Positions 8,557 through 16,795 of a stretch of 64,000 nt of DNA are shown piece by piece. The position numbers were made by a program, and so were the translations under genes. Below the pieces are notes generated by a model that did no database searches, was not told the origin of the DNA, and saw only the letters and a program-made list of their open reading frames with translations. The DNA is from Erythrobacter sp. WG (lineage in GTDB: Bacteria > Pseudomonadota > Alphaproteobacteria > Sphingomonadales > Sphingomonadaceae): positions 20,706-84,705 of the forward strand of contig NZ_JAPFGY010000015.1 of assembly GCF_026586795.1 (NCBI RefSeq). Direction: 5' to 3'. Within the stretch, counting starts at the first letter, position 1, and each line of letters starts with the position of its first letter.

Positions 8557-9231
8557 ATGATCAAACACATCACTCCCGCCCGCACGCTTGTGCTGGGCCT
8601 CAGCACTGCCGCGCTCGCGCTCGGCCTTGCTCCCGGCAATCTTCCGTCGCTGACCCAGCCCGCCGCCGCGCAGACGGCGCAGGCGGGCGATCTCGACCGC
8701 GTCGTCGGCGCCCTGCGCGGCATCTCGACGATGAAGGCGGATTTCACCCAGACCGACCGCCAGGGCCAGACCCTGCGCGGCACGATGACGCTGAAGCGGC
8801 CCGGCAAGATCCGCTTCGACTATGGCAAGTCGGCGAACTTCCTCGTCATCTCCAACGGCAAGTCGCTCTACGTCGTCGACTACGAGGTCGCGCAGGTCGA
8901 GCGTTGGCCGATCGGCAATTCGCCGCTCGGCGCGCTGTTCGATCCCGACAAGGACGTGAAGCGCTTCGGCAAGCTGGTGGCGACCGGCAACCCGGACGTC
9001 GTCAGTGTCGAGGTGCGCGATCCCAAGAAGCCCGAGTTCGGGATGATCACGCTGATCTTCGTCAAGAACGCCGCCGCGCCGGGTGGGTTGCAGCTCACCC
9101 ACTGGGTGGCGCTCGATGCGCAGAACAATCGCACCCGGGTGCAGCTCGCCAACCAGCGTTACGGTGTTGCGGTCGACGACAGCACCTTCACCTTCAAGGA
9201 TCCTCGCCGCTCGGCTCGTCGTCCGGGATGA
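8557..9231 (+). CDS. lolA: Outer-membrane lipoprotein carrier protein LolA
   Basis: A 224-residue periplasmic chaperone that carries lipoproteins from LolCDE to the outer membrane. There is an N-terminal signal segment (LVLGLSTAALALGLA) ending before QTAQAGD, then the LolA half-barrel: STMKADFTQTDRQGQTLRGTM, the RPGKIRFDY strand and FVVSNGKSLYVVDYE-like core. The C-terminus ends in a basic tail RRSARRPG. LolB is not recognised nearby. A structured RNA candidate and strong terminator follow the stop. Confidence 0.9.
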   Translation: MIKHITPARTLVLGLSTAALALGLAPGNLPSLTQPAAAQTAQAGDLDRVVGALRGISTMKADFTQTDRQGQTLRGTMTLKRPGKIRFDYGKSANFLVISNGKSLYVVDYEVAQVERWPIGNSPLGALFDPDKDVKRFGKLVATGNPDVVSVEVRDPKKPEFGMITLIFVKNAAAPGGLQLTHWVALDAQNNRTRVQLANQRYGVAVDDSTFTFKDPRRSARRPG

Positions 9232-9265
9232 ACGGGTGCGCGGCGATCGGTTGTATGAAAGCGAC

Positions 9266-9442
9266 AGAAAAAGGTTCGCGTTCATGTGGCTGAAAGGCAC
9301 AGACCGCTAGACCGACAGGACAGAGCGGGCCGAAGGGAGGTTTCCCCCCTGTTGCCCACCCTTCATCAGGGCCTGCTTTGTACAAGCGTGACGAACGCTC
9401 CATGGAACCCTCGACCCACCGCCCCCGGGTCGAGGGTTTTTT
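9266..9442 (+). ncRNA. ssrS: Candidate 6S-like RNA
   Basis: The 177 nt after lolA fold by eye into a 6S-like plan. A closing stem pairs GGTTC (9273-9277) with GAACC (9405-9409) and CATG (9283-9286) with CATG (9401-9404). Next is a large central bubble whose 3' strand holds a mini-hairpin, GCGT-gacga-ACGC (9386-9398). A 12-bp inner stem pairs 9320-9331 with 9370-9381 (two G-U pairs), and the terminal stem pairs GAAGGG with CCCTTC. A T6 terminator follows directly. A weak TATGAA -10 lies at 9254-9259. Primary-sequence identity to known 6S RNA was not established, so the family assignment is tentative. Confidence 0.45.
9408..9442 (+). terminator. Rho-independent terminator
   Basis: Perfect 10-bp stem CCCTCGACCC / GGGTCGAGGG (9408-9417, 9427-9436) with a 9-nt loop, followed by TTTTTT. 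It reads on the plus strand and ends the lolA / structured RNA transcript before the convergent phoA gene. Confidence 0.95.
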
Positions 9443-9492
9443 GCTGCCTTCCCGGAGCCGCAGCCCATCCGGGCTGCGATGTCCTCGGCTTC

Positions 9493-10899
9493 CTACTTCT
9501 GCCAGCCCAGCGCCTGCGCCATGATCGTGAAGATGACGTTCTGCTCGATGACCCCGCGCGCGCGCGCCGCGCCGGGGCCGGTGGCAAACAGGGCGACATC
9601 CTCGCCCCCGTGCGTCTCGGCGCCGGTGGGGACGAGCGACTGCTGGCGCGCCGCGATGCCGGTCGTCGGCTCGGGACGCTCGCCCTTCACAGCGCCGGGA
9701 CCGTTGGCGTAGCCGAGCGTGGCGTAGGGCTTGCCGTCGAGCGCGCGGGTCGGCGCGCCCGGCAGGTCGGCGCCCGCATGATCCCCGTCGCCGCCGCCCG
9801 GCGGGGGGATGACGAGACCAAGGATGTCGTTGCCGCGCACCGGGTAGCCGGCGATGGTGAAGACGTGGCTGTGATCGGCGGTGACGAGAATCAGCGTCTC
9901 CCGCGGATCTGTGTGGTCGACCGCCCATTGCACCGCCCGGGCGAATTCCACCGCTTCCTCGAGCGCGTAGCCGGCGCGGCCTTCGTGGTGGGCATGATCG
10001 ATGCGCCCGCCTTCGACCATCAGGTAATAGCCCTTCCTTGCGCCCTTCAGGCGGTCGATCGCCTGCGCGGTCATGTCGGTGAGGGTCGGCTCGGCGCTGT
10101 CGGGCTTGCGGTCGGCCATGTAGGTGAGGTGGCTGGGGCTGAACAGGCCGAGCACCGGCTTGTCCTTCGGCGCGGCGGCGAGGCCTGCGGCGTCCTTCAC
10201 CACCACGCCGCCGGTCTTTGCGGCCCACGCGGCGGGCAGGTCCGCCGCCGGGTCGGCACGCCGCCCGCCGCCGGTGCTGCCATAGAACATCGCGGTGCCC
10301 CCGCCGAGGGCAAGATCGAACCTGGCGTCGACTAGCTGCTGCGCGATGTCCTTGCAGCCCTGCCCCTGCTGATCGGCAGGGATATTGGTATCGCTTTCCC
10401 AGTCGCGATCCGCCGTATGGGCATAGACCGCCGCCGGGGTGGCGTGGGTGATGCGGGTGGTGGTGACGATCCCCACGCCAAGGCCGCGCTTCTTGGCTTC
10501 CTCGCCCATCGTCGGCAGCGCATGGGCGAGCGCCTCCTTGCAGACCCCGCGCGTCGCCTCCGGCCCGATGCCGAGCACGCCGATACGGGTCTTCACGCCC
10601 GTGTTCATCGCGCTCGCCGTGCCCGCGCTGTCGGGGACCTGCGCGTTGGTGTTGTAAGTCTTGACCAGCGCGACATTGGGGAATTTCTCGAAGCTGAGCT
10701 GGTTTTCCTCGCCGGTTTCCCCGCGCTTCTGCGCTTCGTAGATGCGTGCAGCGGTGATGGTCGAGATACCCATGCCGTCACCGATGAACAGGATGACGTT
10801 CTTCGCGCGCGGCTCGGCCGGCGCGCGGCGATCCTTGGCGAGCGCCGGGGTGGCGGCGGCGGACGCGAGCAGCAGGGCGGCGAGAATGGTGCGGGTCAT
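9493..10899 (-). CDS. phoA: Alkaline phosphatase (PhoA family)
   Basis: A 468-residue periplasmic phosphomonoesterase. Signal peptide MTRTILAALLLASAAATPALA. The metal-binding entry ILFIGDGMG carries the first Asp; PDSAGTASAMNTG holds the nucleophilic Ser; GGRIDHAHHEG, VTADHSHVF and the late GAETHGGED supply the Zn/Mg ligands. No Pho box is recognised in the short upstream region. It is convergent with the lolA transcript, and the gene ends about 50 bp from that terminator. Confidence 0.93.
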   Translation of the reverse strand: MTRTILAALLLASAAATPALAKDRRAPAEPRAKNVILFIGDGMGISTITAARIYEAQKRGETGEENQLSFEKFPNVALVKTYNTNAQVPDSAGTASAMNTGVKTRIGVLGIGPEATRGVCKEALAHALPTMGEEAKKRGLGVGIVTTTRITHATPAAVYAHTADRDWESDTNIPADQQGQGCKDIAQQLVDARFDLALGGGTAMFYGSTGGGRRADPAADLPAAWAAKTGGVVVKDAAGLAAAPKDKPVLGLFSPSHLTYMADRKPDSAEPTLTDMTAQAIDRLKGARKGYYLMVEGGRIDHAHHEGRAGYALEEAVEFARAVQWAVDHTDPRETLILVTADHSHVFTIAGYPVRGNDILGLVIPPPGGGDGDHAGADLPGAPTRALDGKPYATLGYANGPGAVKGERPEPTTGIAARQQSLVPTGAETHGGEDVALFATGPGAARARGVIEQNVIFTIMAQALGWQK

Positions 10900-10997
10900 G
10901 GCGGGTCTCCCAAGGGCGCGGCCGCTCCTATCGCGCGCCCGCGCGACGATAAAGTGAAAGCTGGAAACTTGCGGTGGGTGGTCCTAAGTCCCGCCCC

Positions 10998-11798
10998 ATG
11001 CTGTCCCCCAAGCTCTCCGTCGCCACCTGGAACATCAACTCCGCGCGCCTGCGCGTGGGGCTGATCGAGAAGCTCCTGACCGAGGCCGCGCCCGACATCC
11101 TGTGCCTGCAGGAGATCAAGTGCGAGAGCCACCTGTTCCCGGCCGAGGCATTGGCGAACCTCGGCTACACCTGGCAGGCGGTGAGCGGGCAGAAGGGCTA
11201 TCACGGCGTCGCCACGGTGAGCCGCGTGCCAATCCGCGAGGTCACGCGCCACGACTGGCAGGACAATGGCGAGGCGCGGCATATCGGGGTCGAGGTGCTT
11301 GGGCGCGACCTGCTGCTCGAGAACGTCTACGTCCCCGCCGGCGGTGATGTGCCGGACCGCGCGGTGAACCCGAAGTTCGGTCAGAAGCTCGATTTCCTCG
11401 GGCGCATGACGCGCTGGGCCGACAAGCTCGACCGCCCGACGCTGATCGTCGGCGACTTCAACATCGCTCCGCTGGAAAGCGACGTGTGGAGCCACAAGCA
11501 GCTCCTCAAGGTCGTCAGTCACACGCCGATCGAGGTCGAGACGCTGGGCAAGTTCCGCGACGCGCACGGCTGGGTCGATATCGGCCGCGAGCACGTGCCC
11601 CATCCGGGGCGCTACTACTCCTGGTGGAGCTATCGCAATCCGGGCTGGCAGGAGAACGACAAGGGGCGGCGGCTCGATCACATGTGGGCCTCGCCCGAAC
11701 TCGCGAGGCAGGCGACATCGCACCGCGTGATCGAGGAGGCGCGTGCCTGGGACCAGCCTTCGGACCACGTGCCGCTGGTGACGGAGTTCGAGCTCTGA
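10998..11798 (+). CDS. xth: Exodeoxyribonuclease III
   Basis: A 266-residue AP endonuclease / 3'-5' exonuclease of the EEP fold. Motifs: SVATWNINSARLR, DILCLQEIK (metal Glu), GYHGVATVSR, IVGDFNIAPLESDVW (catalytic Asp/Asn) and SDHVPLV (final His). It excises abasic sites and 3' blocks in base-excision repair. ATG 10998 is preferred to a GTG at 10974 because the latter adds a non-conserved leader. The stop overlaps the start region of ribA. Confidence 0.93.
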   Translation: MLSPKLSVATWNINSARLRVGLIEKLLTEAAPDILCLQEIKCESHLFPAEALANLGYTWQAVSGQKGYHGVATVSRVPIREVTRHDWQDNGEARHIGVEVLGRDLLLENVYVPAGGDVPDRAVNPKFGQKLDFLGRMTRWADKLDRPTLIVGDFNIAPLESDVWSHKQLLKVVSHTPIEVETLGKFRDAHGWVDIGREHVPHPGRYYSWWSYRNPGWQENDKGRRLDHMWASPELARQATSHRVIEEARAWDQPSDHVPLVTEFEL

Positions 11799-12877
11799 GG
11801 GCAGGGCCCTCACCCGAACGCCGCGCCGCACAGGCGGTCGACGGCTTGCGCCACGGCTGGCCACTCGCCTTCGCGGGCGGGCCGACCCTGCTGCCGGTCG
11901 AGACGACCATCGCGCGCGGGGCCACCGCGCCCAGGATGCTGATCTCCGCCGCCCGCGCCGCCACCCTGAAGCTCGCCAACCAGCGCGAGGCCGCCCAAAG
12001 CCCTGGCGTGCCCCACGCGCCGGTCCTGATCGCGGGCGGCGAGGACTTCACGCTGTCCGATGCCCTGCCAATCGCCGATCCGGCGCTCGATCTCGGCAAT
12101 CCCTTGAAGGGGCCGTTCAAGGCGGTCAGCTTCGCCTGGCCGGAGGTGGCCGCCGCCGCGCTGGAGTTCGCACGCATTGCAGGCATCCTCCCCGCGTTTC
12201 TCGTGGACGCCGAAGCCGCAGGCGAGGCGCTCCCCGTCGCGGTGAGCGATCTTGCGGCCTACCGGGACGCCGGAGCGCTCAGGATCGTCACCCGCGCGCG
12301 CCTGCCGGTCTCCGCCTGCGAGGACGCCGAAATCGTCGCCTTCCGCTCCGACGCCGACCTGCGAGAGCACGTGGCGCTCATCGTCGGCAGGCAGAACGGC
12401 GACCGGCAGCCGCTCGTCCGCCTGCATTCGGAATGCCTCACCGGCGACATCCTCGGCAGCCTCAAGTGCGACTGCGGCCCGCAACTCGACGCCGCGCTTC
12501 ACGCCATGGCCGCCGAAGCGCGGGCGACCGGCGGGTGGGGCGTGCTGCTCTATATGCGGCAGGAGGGGCGCGGGATCGGGCTCATCAACAAGCTGCGCGC
12601 CTACCGGTTGCAAGACCAGGGCTTCGACACGGTCGAGGCCAACCAGCGCCTCGGCCTCCCCGACGAGGCACGCGACTTCCCGGTGGCGGCGCGGATGCTG
12701 GAGCTGCTGGGGGCGACGATCATCCGGCTGCTCACCAACAACCCGGCCAAGGTGCGTGCGCTGGAAGCAGCAGGGATCACGGTCAGCGAGCGCGTGCCGC
12801 ACCAGCTCCCCGAAAATCCCCACAACGCCCGCTATCTTGCGACCAAGCGCGACCGGTCAGGGCACTTGCTGATCTGA
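11795..12877 (+). CDS. ribA: GTP cyclohydrolase II
   Basis: Catalyses the first step of riboflavin synthesis. The C-terminal half is a complete RibA domain: LVRLHSECLTGDILGSLKCDCGPQL carries the three zinc Cys residues, followed by MRQEGRGIGLINKLRAY and the DTVEANQRLGLP region. The first about 150 residues form an N-terminal extension typical of sphingomonad RibA proteins. The start is uncertain: no in-frame ATG or GTG exists between the conserved N-terminus (ERRAAQAVDGLRHGW) and the upstream frame; I chose CTG 11795, which overlaps the xth TGA. TTG 11846 is the next possibility. Confidence 0.9.
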   Translation: MRAGPSPERRAAQAVDGLRHGWPLAFAGGPTLLPVETTIARGATAPRMLISAARAATLKLANQREAAQSPGVPHAPVLIAGGEDFTLSDALPIADPALDLGNPLKGPFKAVSFAWPEVAAAALEFARIAGILPAFLVDAEAAGEALPVAVSDLAAYRDAGALRIVTRARLPVSACEDAEIVAFRSDADLREHVALIVGRQNGDRQPLVRLHSECLTGDILGSLKCDCGPQLDAALHAMAAEARATGGWGVLLYMRQEGRGIGLINKLRAYRLQDQGFDTVEANQRLGLPDEARDFPVAARMLELLGATIIRLLTNNPAKVRALEAAGITVSERVPHQLPENPHNARYLATKRDRSGHLLI

Positions 12878-13150
12878 ATCTTGCGCTGTTCGGGGACAGT
12901 GTGGACATAGCGGAACCGGCCCGAAGCGGACAGACCGGACACCGTGTCCGGCGCCGGGGGCGACGATCAACGGAGTGACCGCATCAGCCTCGTCTGAGCC
13001 AAAAGCTGCCGTTCGGCTAGCGACCCCAAGGCGGTCATTGTGGCCATGCTGACTTCCGTCCGACATCCAGCCATTTGGCAGCGATTGCGAATAGCGTAAA
13101 CGGGCCGGAATAAGCGAACGCCTTTGGCGTGTGCTGCGGGAGAAAGTGCG

Positions 13151-13822
13151 ATGGTCTATTCGCTTGGCAAGGTCAGTGTTTATGAGACGACGCCCGGCAT
13201 TGAAACTGTGGGCGGCGATGAAGCATGGACAAGGGTCGATTATCTGCATCCTGATGCGGTAGACCGACATGCCAAAGGGGAAGAAAATCATAGTCGGCGC
13301 TTGGGCTATGGCTATCCCATCGCACCCGAAACTGCACCGAAGGCAATGATCTGGAAAAGCAAAAGCAAGTTGCCGCCTGATTACGCCTTCGGCAATAACG
13401 AGATTATGCTGGTATCAAGAAGATTTCATGATATCGTTGATCGTTTTGAGCTTGGCGTGCATCAGTTTCTGCCAGTTCAGATGTATTTCAATCGGAACGA
13501 CGCCGATCCGTTCGGCACCTTCTACTGGTTCGTATGCTGCACTTTGATCGACAGTCTCGATCCACACCTTACGACCATACCCTTCCGAGGTTTTTACGAC
13601 GAGCGCATGGAGGATGGGTTACGTCGCGGCCGTTGGCACATTGATGCGGAGGCCGATCCTCCTCAGAAGGCAGTGTTCAGCCTAAAAGCGATTGGAAATC
13701 ATCATCTGTGGCGCGATCCTTACCGCGCACGCAGCTATGTGCACTGCTCTGATGCGTTTGGCGATGCGATTGAGGGGGCTGAATTGAAAGGCTTTGGCCT
13801 TAAACATTTCGAGCAGATCTAA
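13151..13822 (+). CDS. Orphan immunity-like protein (Imm11/DUF1629-type), horizontally acquired
   Basis: A 223-residue soluble protein with no signal peptide. The middle NEIMLVSRRFHDIVDRFELGVHQFLPVQM resembles the Imm11/DUF1629 family of polymorphic-toxin immunity proteins. Codons are rich in AAT, GAT, TTT and ATT, and the base composition is visibly lower in G+C than both neighbours, a strong sign of transfer. ATG 13151 follows GGGAGAAAGTGCG. No toxin gene is adjacent. The family match is from memory of motif layout, so function is tentative; the foreign composition is directly seen. Confidence 0.6.
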   Translation: MVYSLGKVSVYETTPGIETVGGDEAWTRVDYLHPDAVDRHAKGEENHSRRLGYGYPIAPETAPKAMIWKSKSKLPPDYAFGNNEIMLVSRRFHDIVDRFELGVHQFLPVQMYFNRNDADPFGTFYWFVCCTLIDSLDPHLTTIPFRGFYDERMEDGLRRGRWHIDAEADPPQKAVFSLKAIGNHHLWRDPYRARSYVHCSDAFGDAIEGAELKGFGLKHFEQI

Positions 13823-13930
13823 GCCCTCAAAGCCGCCATTCGCCTTTCCACCCATTTGCCGTCACCGAGGCAACTGCAGCGGCTTTCCGAAAGCGGACAG
13901 TCGTCGCGCTTTTCGAGCAGGCCGCAAGCC

Positions 13931-14893
13931 TCAGCGCTGCTCGTATTGCTTGATGCCGCCCGCGATCCTGTTGCCCTGCATCACGATTTGAGAGGCCGTC
14001 CAGTCCGCGAGGAAGGCGCTGCTGCGGGTGACGCCGGGGACGAAGCGCGCCTCGTTGTCCACCACCTGCAAGCCGTCTGACGGGTGCAGCAGGTCCTCCG
14101 CCCCCAGCGCGATGAAGGCGGAATAGTTCTCCTTGTCGCGCCCCTGCACGAACCAGTTGTCCGCGATCCGGCCAACGCTGCCCGCCGGCAGGTCGATCAT
14201 ATAGTTGGTCGCCTTGCCGTTCGCATCGTCGAAGCTGTTGTTTTCGAGGATCACCTCGCGGCTGCGGGCCTTGACGTAGTGCCCGCCCGTGCCGCGTTCG
14301 AAGCGGCTCTCGCGAACGGTGAGGGAACCGTAATTGCCGATGTAGATCGAATGCGCGCAGCCGGCCGAATTCTCGCAGGTGCCGAGCCCGGTGAAGGTCG
14401 AACGGGTGATGAAGATGCGGCCCGCAGGGTCGTCGGCGGTGAGGATGCCTTGCTGGCTGTCCTGGAAGCGCGCCTGGGCGACGTTCAATGCACCCTTCTC
14501 GAGCCGGATGCCTGCGCCGTTGCCGTCGGGCACCTTGATGTTGCTGAAGGTGATGCCGCGCACCTCGGCGCCGATGCCGCGCAGGACGAGCGCCGCCTTG
14601 CCTTCGCAGGCGCGCGCCATGAAGGTCACGCTGCCGGGCTCGGCCGCCTCGTAGACGATCACGCCATCGGTCTGGACGGCGCATTGGCGGTAGGTACCGG
14701 GCTGGATGCGGATCGTGGCGCGGGTATTGCCGACGGCGTCCACCGCCTGCTGAAGCGTGGAAAACCGCTGCCCGCTTTCCACGATGGTGAAGGCATCGGG
14801 CACCGGCTGCGCGCTGGCGGCGGCGAGCGGCAGGGCGAGCGCCGCGGCGGTGATCAGCGCCCGGGTCGGCGCACGGGGAGCGGTGGAGGTCAT
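13931..14893 (-). CDS. Secreted right-handed beta-helix repeat protein
   Basis: A 320-residue protein with a signal peptide (MTSTAPRAPTRALITAAALALPLAAASAQ is the leader region, cut near ASA-Q). It then shows pectate-lyase-like turns: TLQQAVDAVGNTRATIRIQPG is the pectinesterase/beta-helix entry motif, followed by repeated strands such as GIRLEKGALNVAQARF, GRIFITRSTFTG and GSLTVRESRF. It probably binds or modifies a polysaccharide in the periplasm or outside the cell; no catalytic set is clear. An upstream ATG at 14959 would disrupt the signal peptide. Confidence 0.75.
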   Translation of the reverse strand: MTSTAPRAPTRALITAAALALPLAAASAQPVPDAFTIVESGQRFSTLQQAVDAVGNTRATIRIQPGTYRQCAVQTDGVIVYEAAEPGSVTFMARACEGKAALVLRGIGAEVRGITFSNIKVPDGNGAGIRLEKGALNVAQARFQDSQQGILTADDPAGRIFITRSTFTGLGTCENSAGCAHSIYIGNYGSLTVRESRFERGTGGHYVKARSREVILENNSFDDANGKATNYMIDLPAGSVGRIADNWFVQGRDKENYSAFIALGAEDLLHPSDGLQVVDNEARFVPGVTRSSAFLADWTASQIVMQGNRIAGGIKQYEQR

Positions 14894-15051
14894 GGCGACA
14901 TGATACCATCGGCCCTTGCGGCAACCACCGGCCCCGGACGCGGTGTTCCCATTTGGCACTTGGCGGGCGGGCCCCCGCGTGGCTAAACCCTGCCCCAGAC
15001 CGGACGGAGCCTCGGGCGCTCCGATCCCCGCTCATCGAGAGGAGATTCCCC

Positions 15052-15333
15052 ATGCGCACACTCAGGACCCTTGCCGTGATCGCGGCGCCCATGCTGATGC
15101 TCGCCGCCTGCGGCAGCGCCGACGATGCTTCGACCGAAGCCACGGCCGACACCGTCGAGATGCCCGCCGACAGCGCGCTCGCCCCGGTGAACGACGCGCC
15201 GGTCGCCGATCCGACCGCCACGGCGACGGATGCGCCGGCCGCGCCCGAGGCGACCACCACCGCCGCTGCCGATGCGGCGGCCGATGTTGCCGCCAAGGCC
15301 ATCACCGCCGCCGAAGCCACCCCGGCGGAATAG
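15052..15333 (+). CDS. Small Ala/Thr-rich lipoprotein
   Basis: A 93-residue protein with a lipobox (MLMLAACGS, Cys at about 20) and otherwise low-complexity Ala/Thr/Asp/Pro sequence, probably an extended linker-like envelope lipoprotein. AGAGGAG lies about 8 nt before ATG 15052. It is 10 bp upstream of a second mini-lipoprotein gene and the two likely form an operon. No recognised domain. Confidence 0.65.
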   Translation: MRTLRTLAVIAAPMLMLAACGSADDASTEATADTVEMPADSALAPVNDAPVADPTATATDAPAAPEATTTAAADAAADVAAKAITAAEATPAE

Positions 15334-15343
15334 GCGCCGCGCC

Positions 15344-15562
15344 GTGCGACGCTGCCTGCCCGCCGTCTGCGCGCTCGCGCTCGTCCTGGCCGCTTGCGGC
15401 GAGGAGGGCGCGAAGGCGCCCGGCGGGGTGAGCCCGGGCGAGGCCAAGGCGCTCGAGGACGCGGCCTCGATGCTCGACGAGCGCAAGCTGCCACCTGAGG
15501 CGCTGCCCAGCGATGTGCCCGCCGATGCGCCGACGCCGGAGGCCTCCGCCGCGGCGCCCTAG
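15344..15562 (+). CDS. Small lipoprotein, GTG start
   Basis: A 72-residue protein from GTG 15344: VRRCLPAVCALALVLAACGEEG, a clear lipobox with Cys near residue 17. The rest is acidic and Pro/Ala-rich with no known domain. It follows the preceding lipoprotein after 10 bp and precedes the acyl-CoA dehydrogenase by 32 bp. Confidence 0.6.
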   Translation: MRRCLPAVCALALVLAACGEEGAKAPGGVSPGEAKALEDAASMLDERKLPPEALPSDVPADAPTPEASAAAP

Positions 15563-15594
15563 GCGTCCCTCCTTTTGCGACAAGGACCACGACC

Positions 15595-16794
15595 ATGAAC
15601 GCTCCCGCCAACCTTGCCCCGCACAATCCCGGGATGGACGAAGAGACCTTCGAGCAGTTCGCCGAGCAGCTCGCCCGCTACGTGCGCGAGCGGCTGATCC
15701 CCGCCGAGGCGCAGGTGATCGCCGAGGACCGCATTCCCGACGAAATCGTGAACGAAATGCGCGAGATGGGGCTGTTCGGCCTCTCGGTGCCGGAGGAATA
15801 TGGCGGCGCGGGGCTCAACACGACGCAATATGCCCGCGTCGTGAACATCATGGCCTATGCCGCGCCCGCCTATCGCTCGATCTTCTCGATCAATGTAGGG
15901 ATGTTCGCCAGCGCCTTGAAGAACGGCGCGACGGAAGCCCAGAAGGCCGAGTGGTATCCGAAGATCGCGGAAGGGAAAATCGCCTGCTTCGGCCTGACCG
16001 AACCCGGCTCAGGTAGCGACAGCGCCGCTATGGCGACCACCGCCACGCCTGATCCTGACGGCAACGGCTGGATATTGAACGGCACCAAGCGCTACATCAC
16101 CAACGCCCCCCATGCCGACGTCGCCCTCATCATGGCGCGGACAGCCAAGGAGGCGCTGCCCAAGAACGCGCACGTCTCGGCGTTTCTGGTGCCGATGGAC
16201 ACGCCGGGCGTCTCGCGCGGTTCGCCCGACAGGAAGATGGGGCAATCGGGCTCCCACATCTCGGACATCATGCTCGACGATGTGCGGGTGCCGGGTGACG
16301 CGCTGCTCGGCGGCGAGACCGGCAAGGGCTTCGTCTTCGCGATGAAGAGCCTCGACAACGGCCGCATCAGCGTCGGCGCGGCGGCGACCGGCTATGCCCG
16401 CCGCGCGCTCGACAGCGCGCTGCGCTACGCCAACGAGCGCAAGGCCTTTGGCGAACCGATCGCCAATTTCCAGCTGATCCAGCAGATGCTCGCCGACAGC
16501 GAGATCGAGATCTATGCCGCCGAAGCCATGATGAAGGACGTCACCGCCCGCGCCGACCGGGGGGAGAACATTCTGGTGAAGGCCGCCGCCTTCAAAGTCT
16601 TCGCCTCCGAAATGTGCGGCCGCGTCGTCGACCGCGTGGTGCAGATCTACGGCGGCGCCGGCTATCTGGCCGAATACGACGCCGAACGCTTCTTCCGCGA
16701 TGCGCGCATCTACCGCATCTACGAAGGCACGACGCAGATCCTCCAGCTCCAGATCGCCAAGCATATGCTGCGCGAGTGGGCGGCCAACGCCTGA
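15595..16794 (+). CDS. Acyl-CoA dehydrogenase
   Basis: A 399-residue FAD-dependent dehydrogenase introducing the alpha-beta double bond into an acyl-CoA. Signatures: CFGLTEPGSGSDSAAM (FAD/substrate), GQSGSHISDIMLDDVRVP, RISVGAAATGYARRALD and the C-terminal YGGAGYLAEYDAERFFRDARIYRIYEGT, whose Glu in YEGT is the catalytic base position. First gene of a four-gene catabolic operon; the next start follows the stop after 1 bp. Confidence 0.93.
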   Translation: MNAPANLAPHNPGMDEETFEQFAEQLARYVRERLIPAEAQVIAEDRIPDEIVNEMREMGLFGLSVPEEYGGAGLNTTQYARVVNIMAYAAPAYRSIFSINVGMFASALKNGATEAQKAEWYPKIAEGKIACFGLTEPGSGSDSAAMATTATPDPDGNGWILNGTKRYITNAPHADVALIMARTAKEALPKNAHVSAFLVPMDTPGVSRGSPDRKMGQSGSHISDIMLDDVRVPGDALLGGETGKGFVFAMKSLDNGRISVGAAATGYARRALDSALRYANERKAFGEPIANFQLIQQMLADSEIEIYAAEAMMKDVTARADRGENILVKAAAFKVFASEMCGRVVDRVVQIYGGAGYLAEYDAERFFRDARIYRIYEGTTQILQLQIAKHMLREWAANA

Positions 16795-16795
16795 G

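Noticed and set aside
9266..9442. tmRNA or 4.5S SRP RNA as identity of the structured RNA
   Set aside because: No tag-peptide or alanine-acceptor half sequences for tmRNA, and no GGAAGGA/AGCAGCC apical motif for SRP RNA. 6S-like folding remains the best guess.
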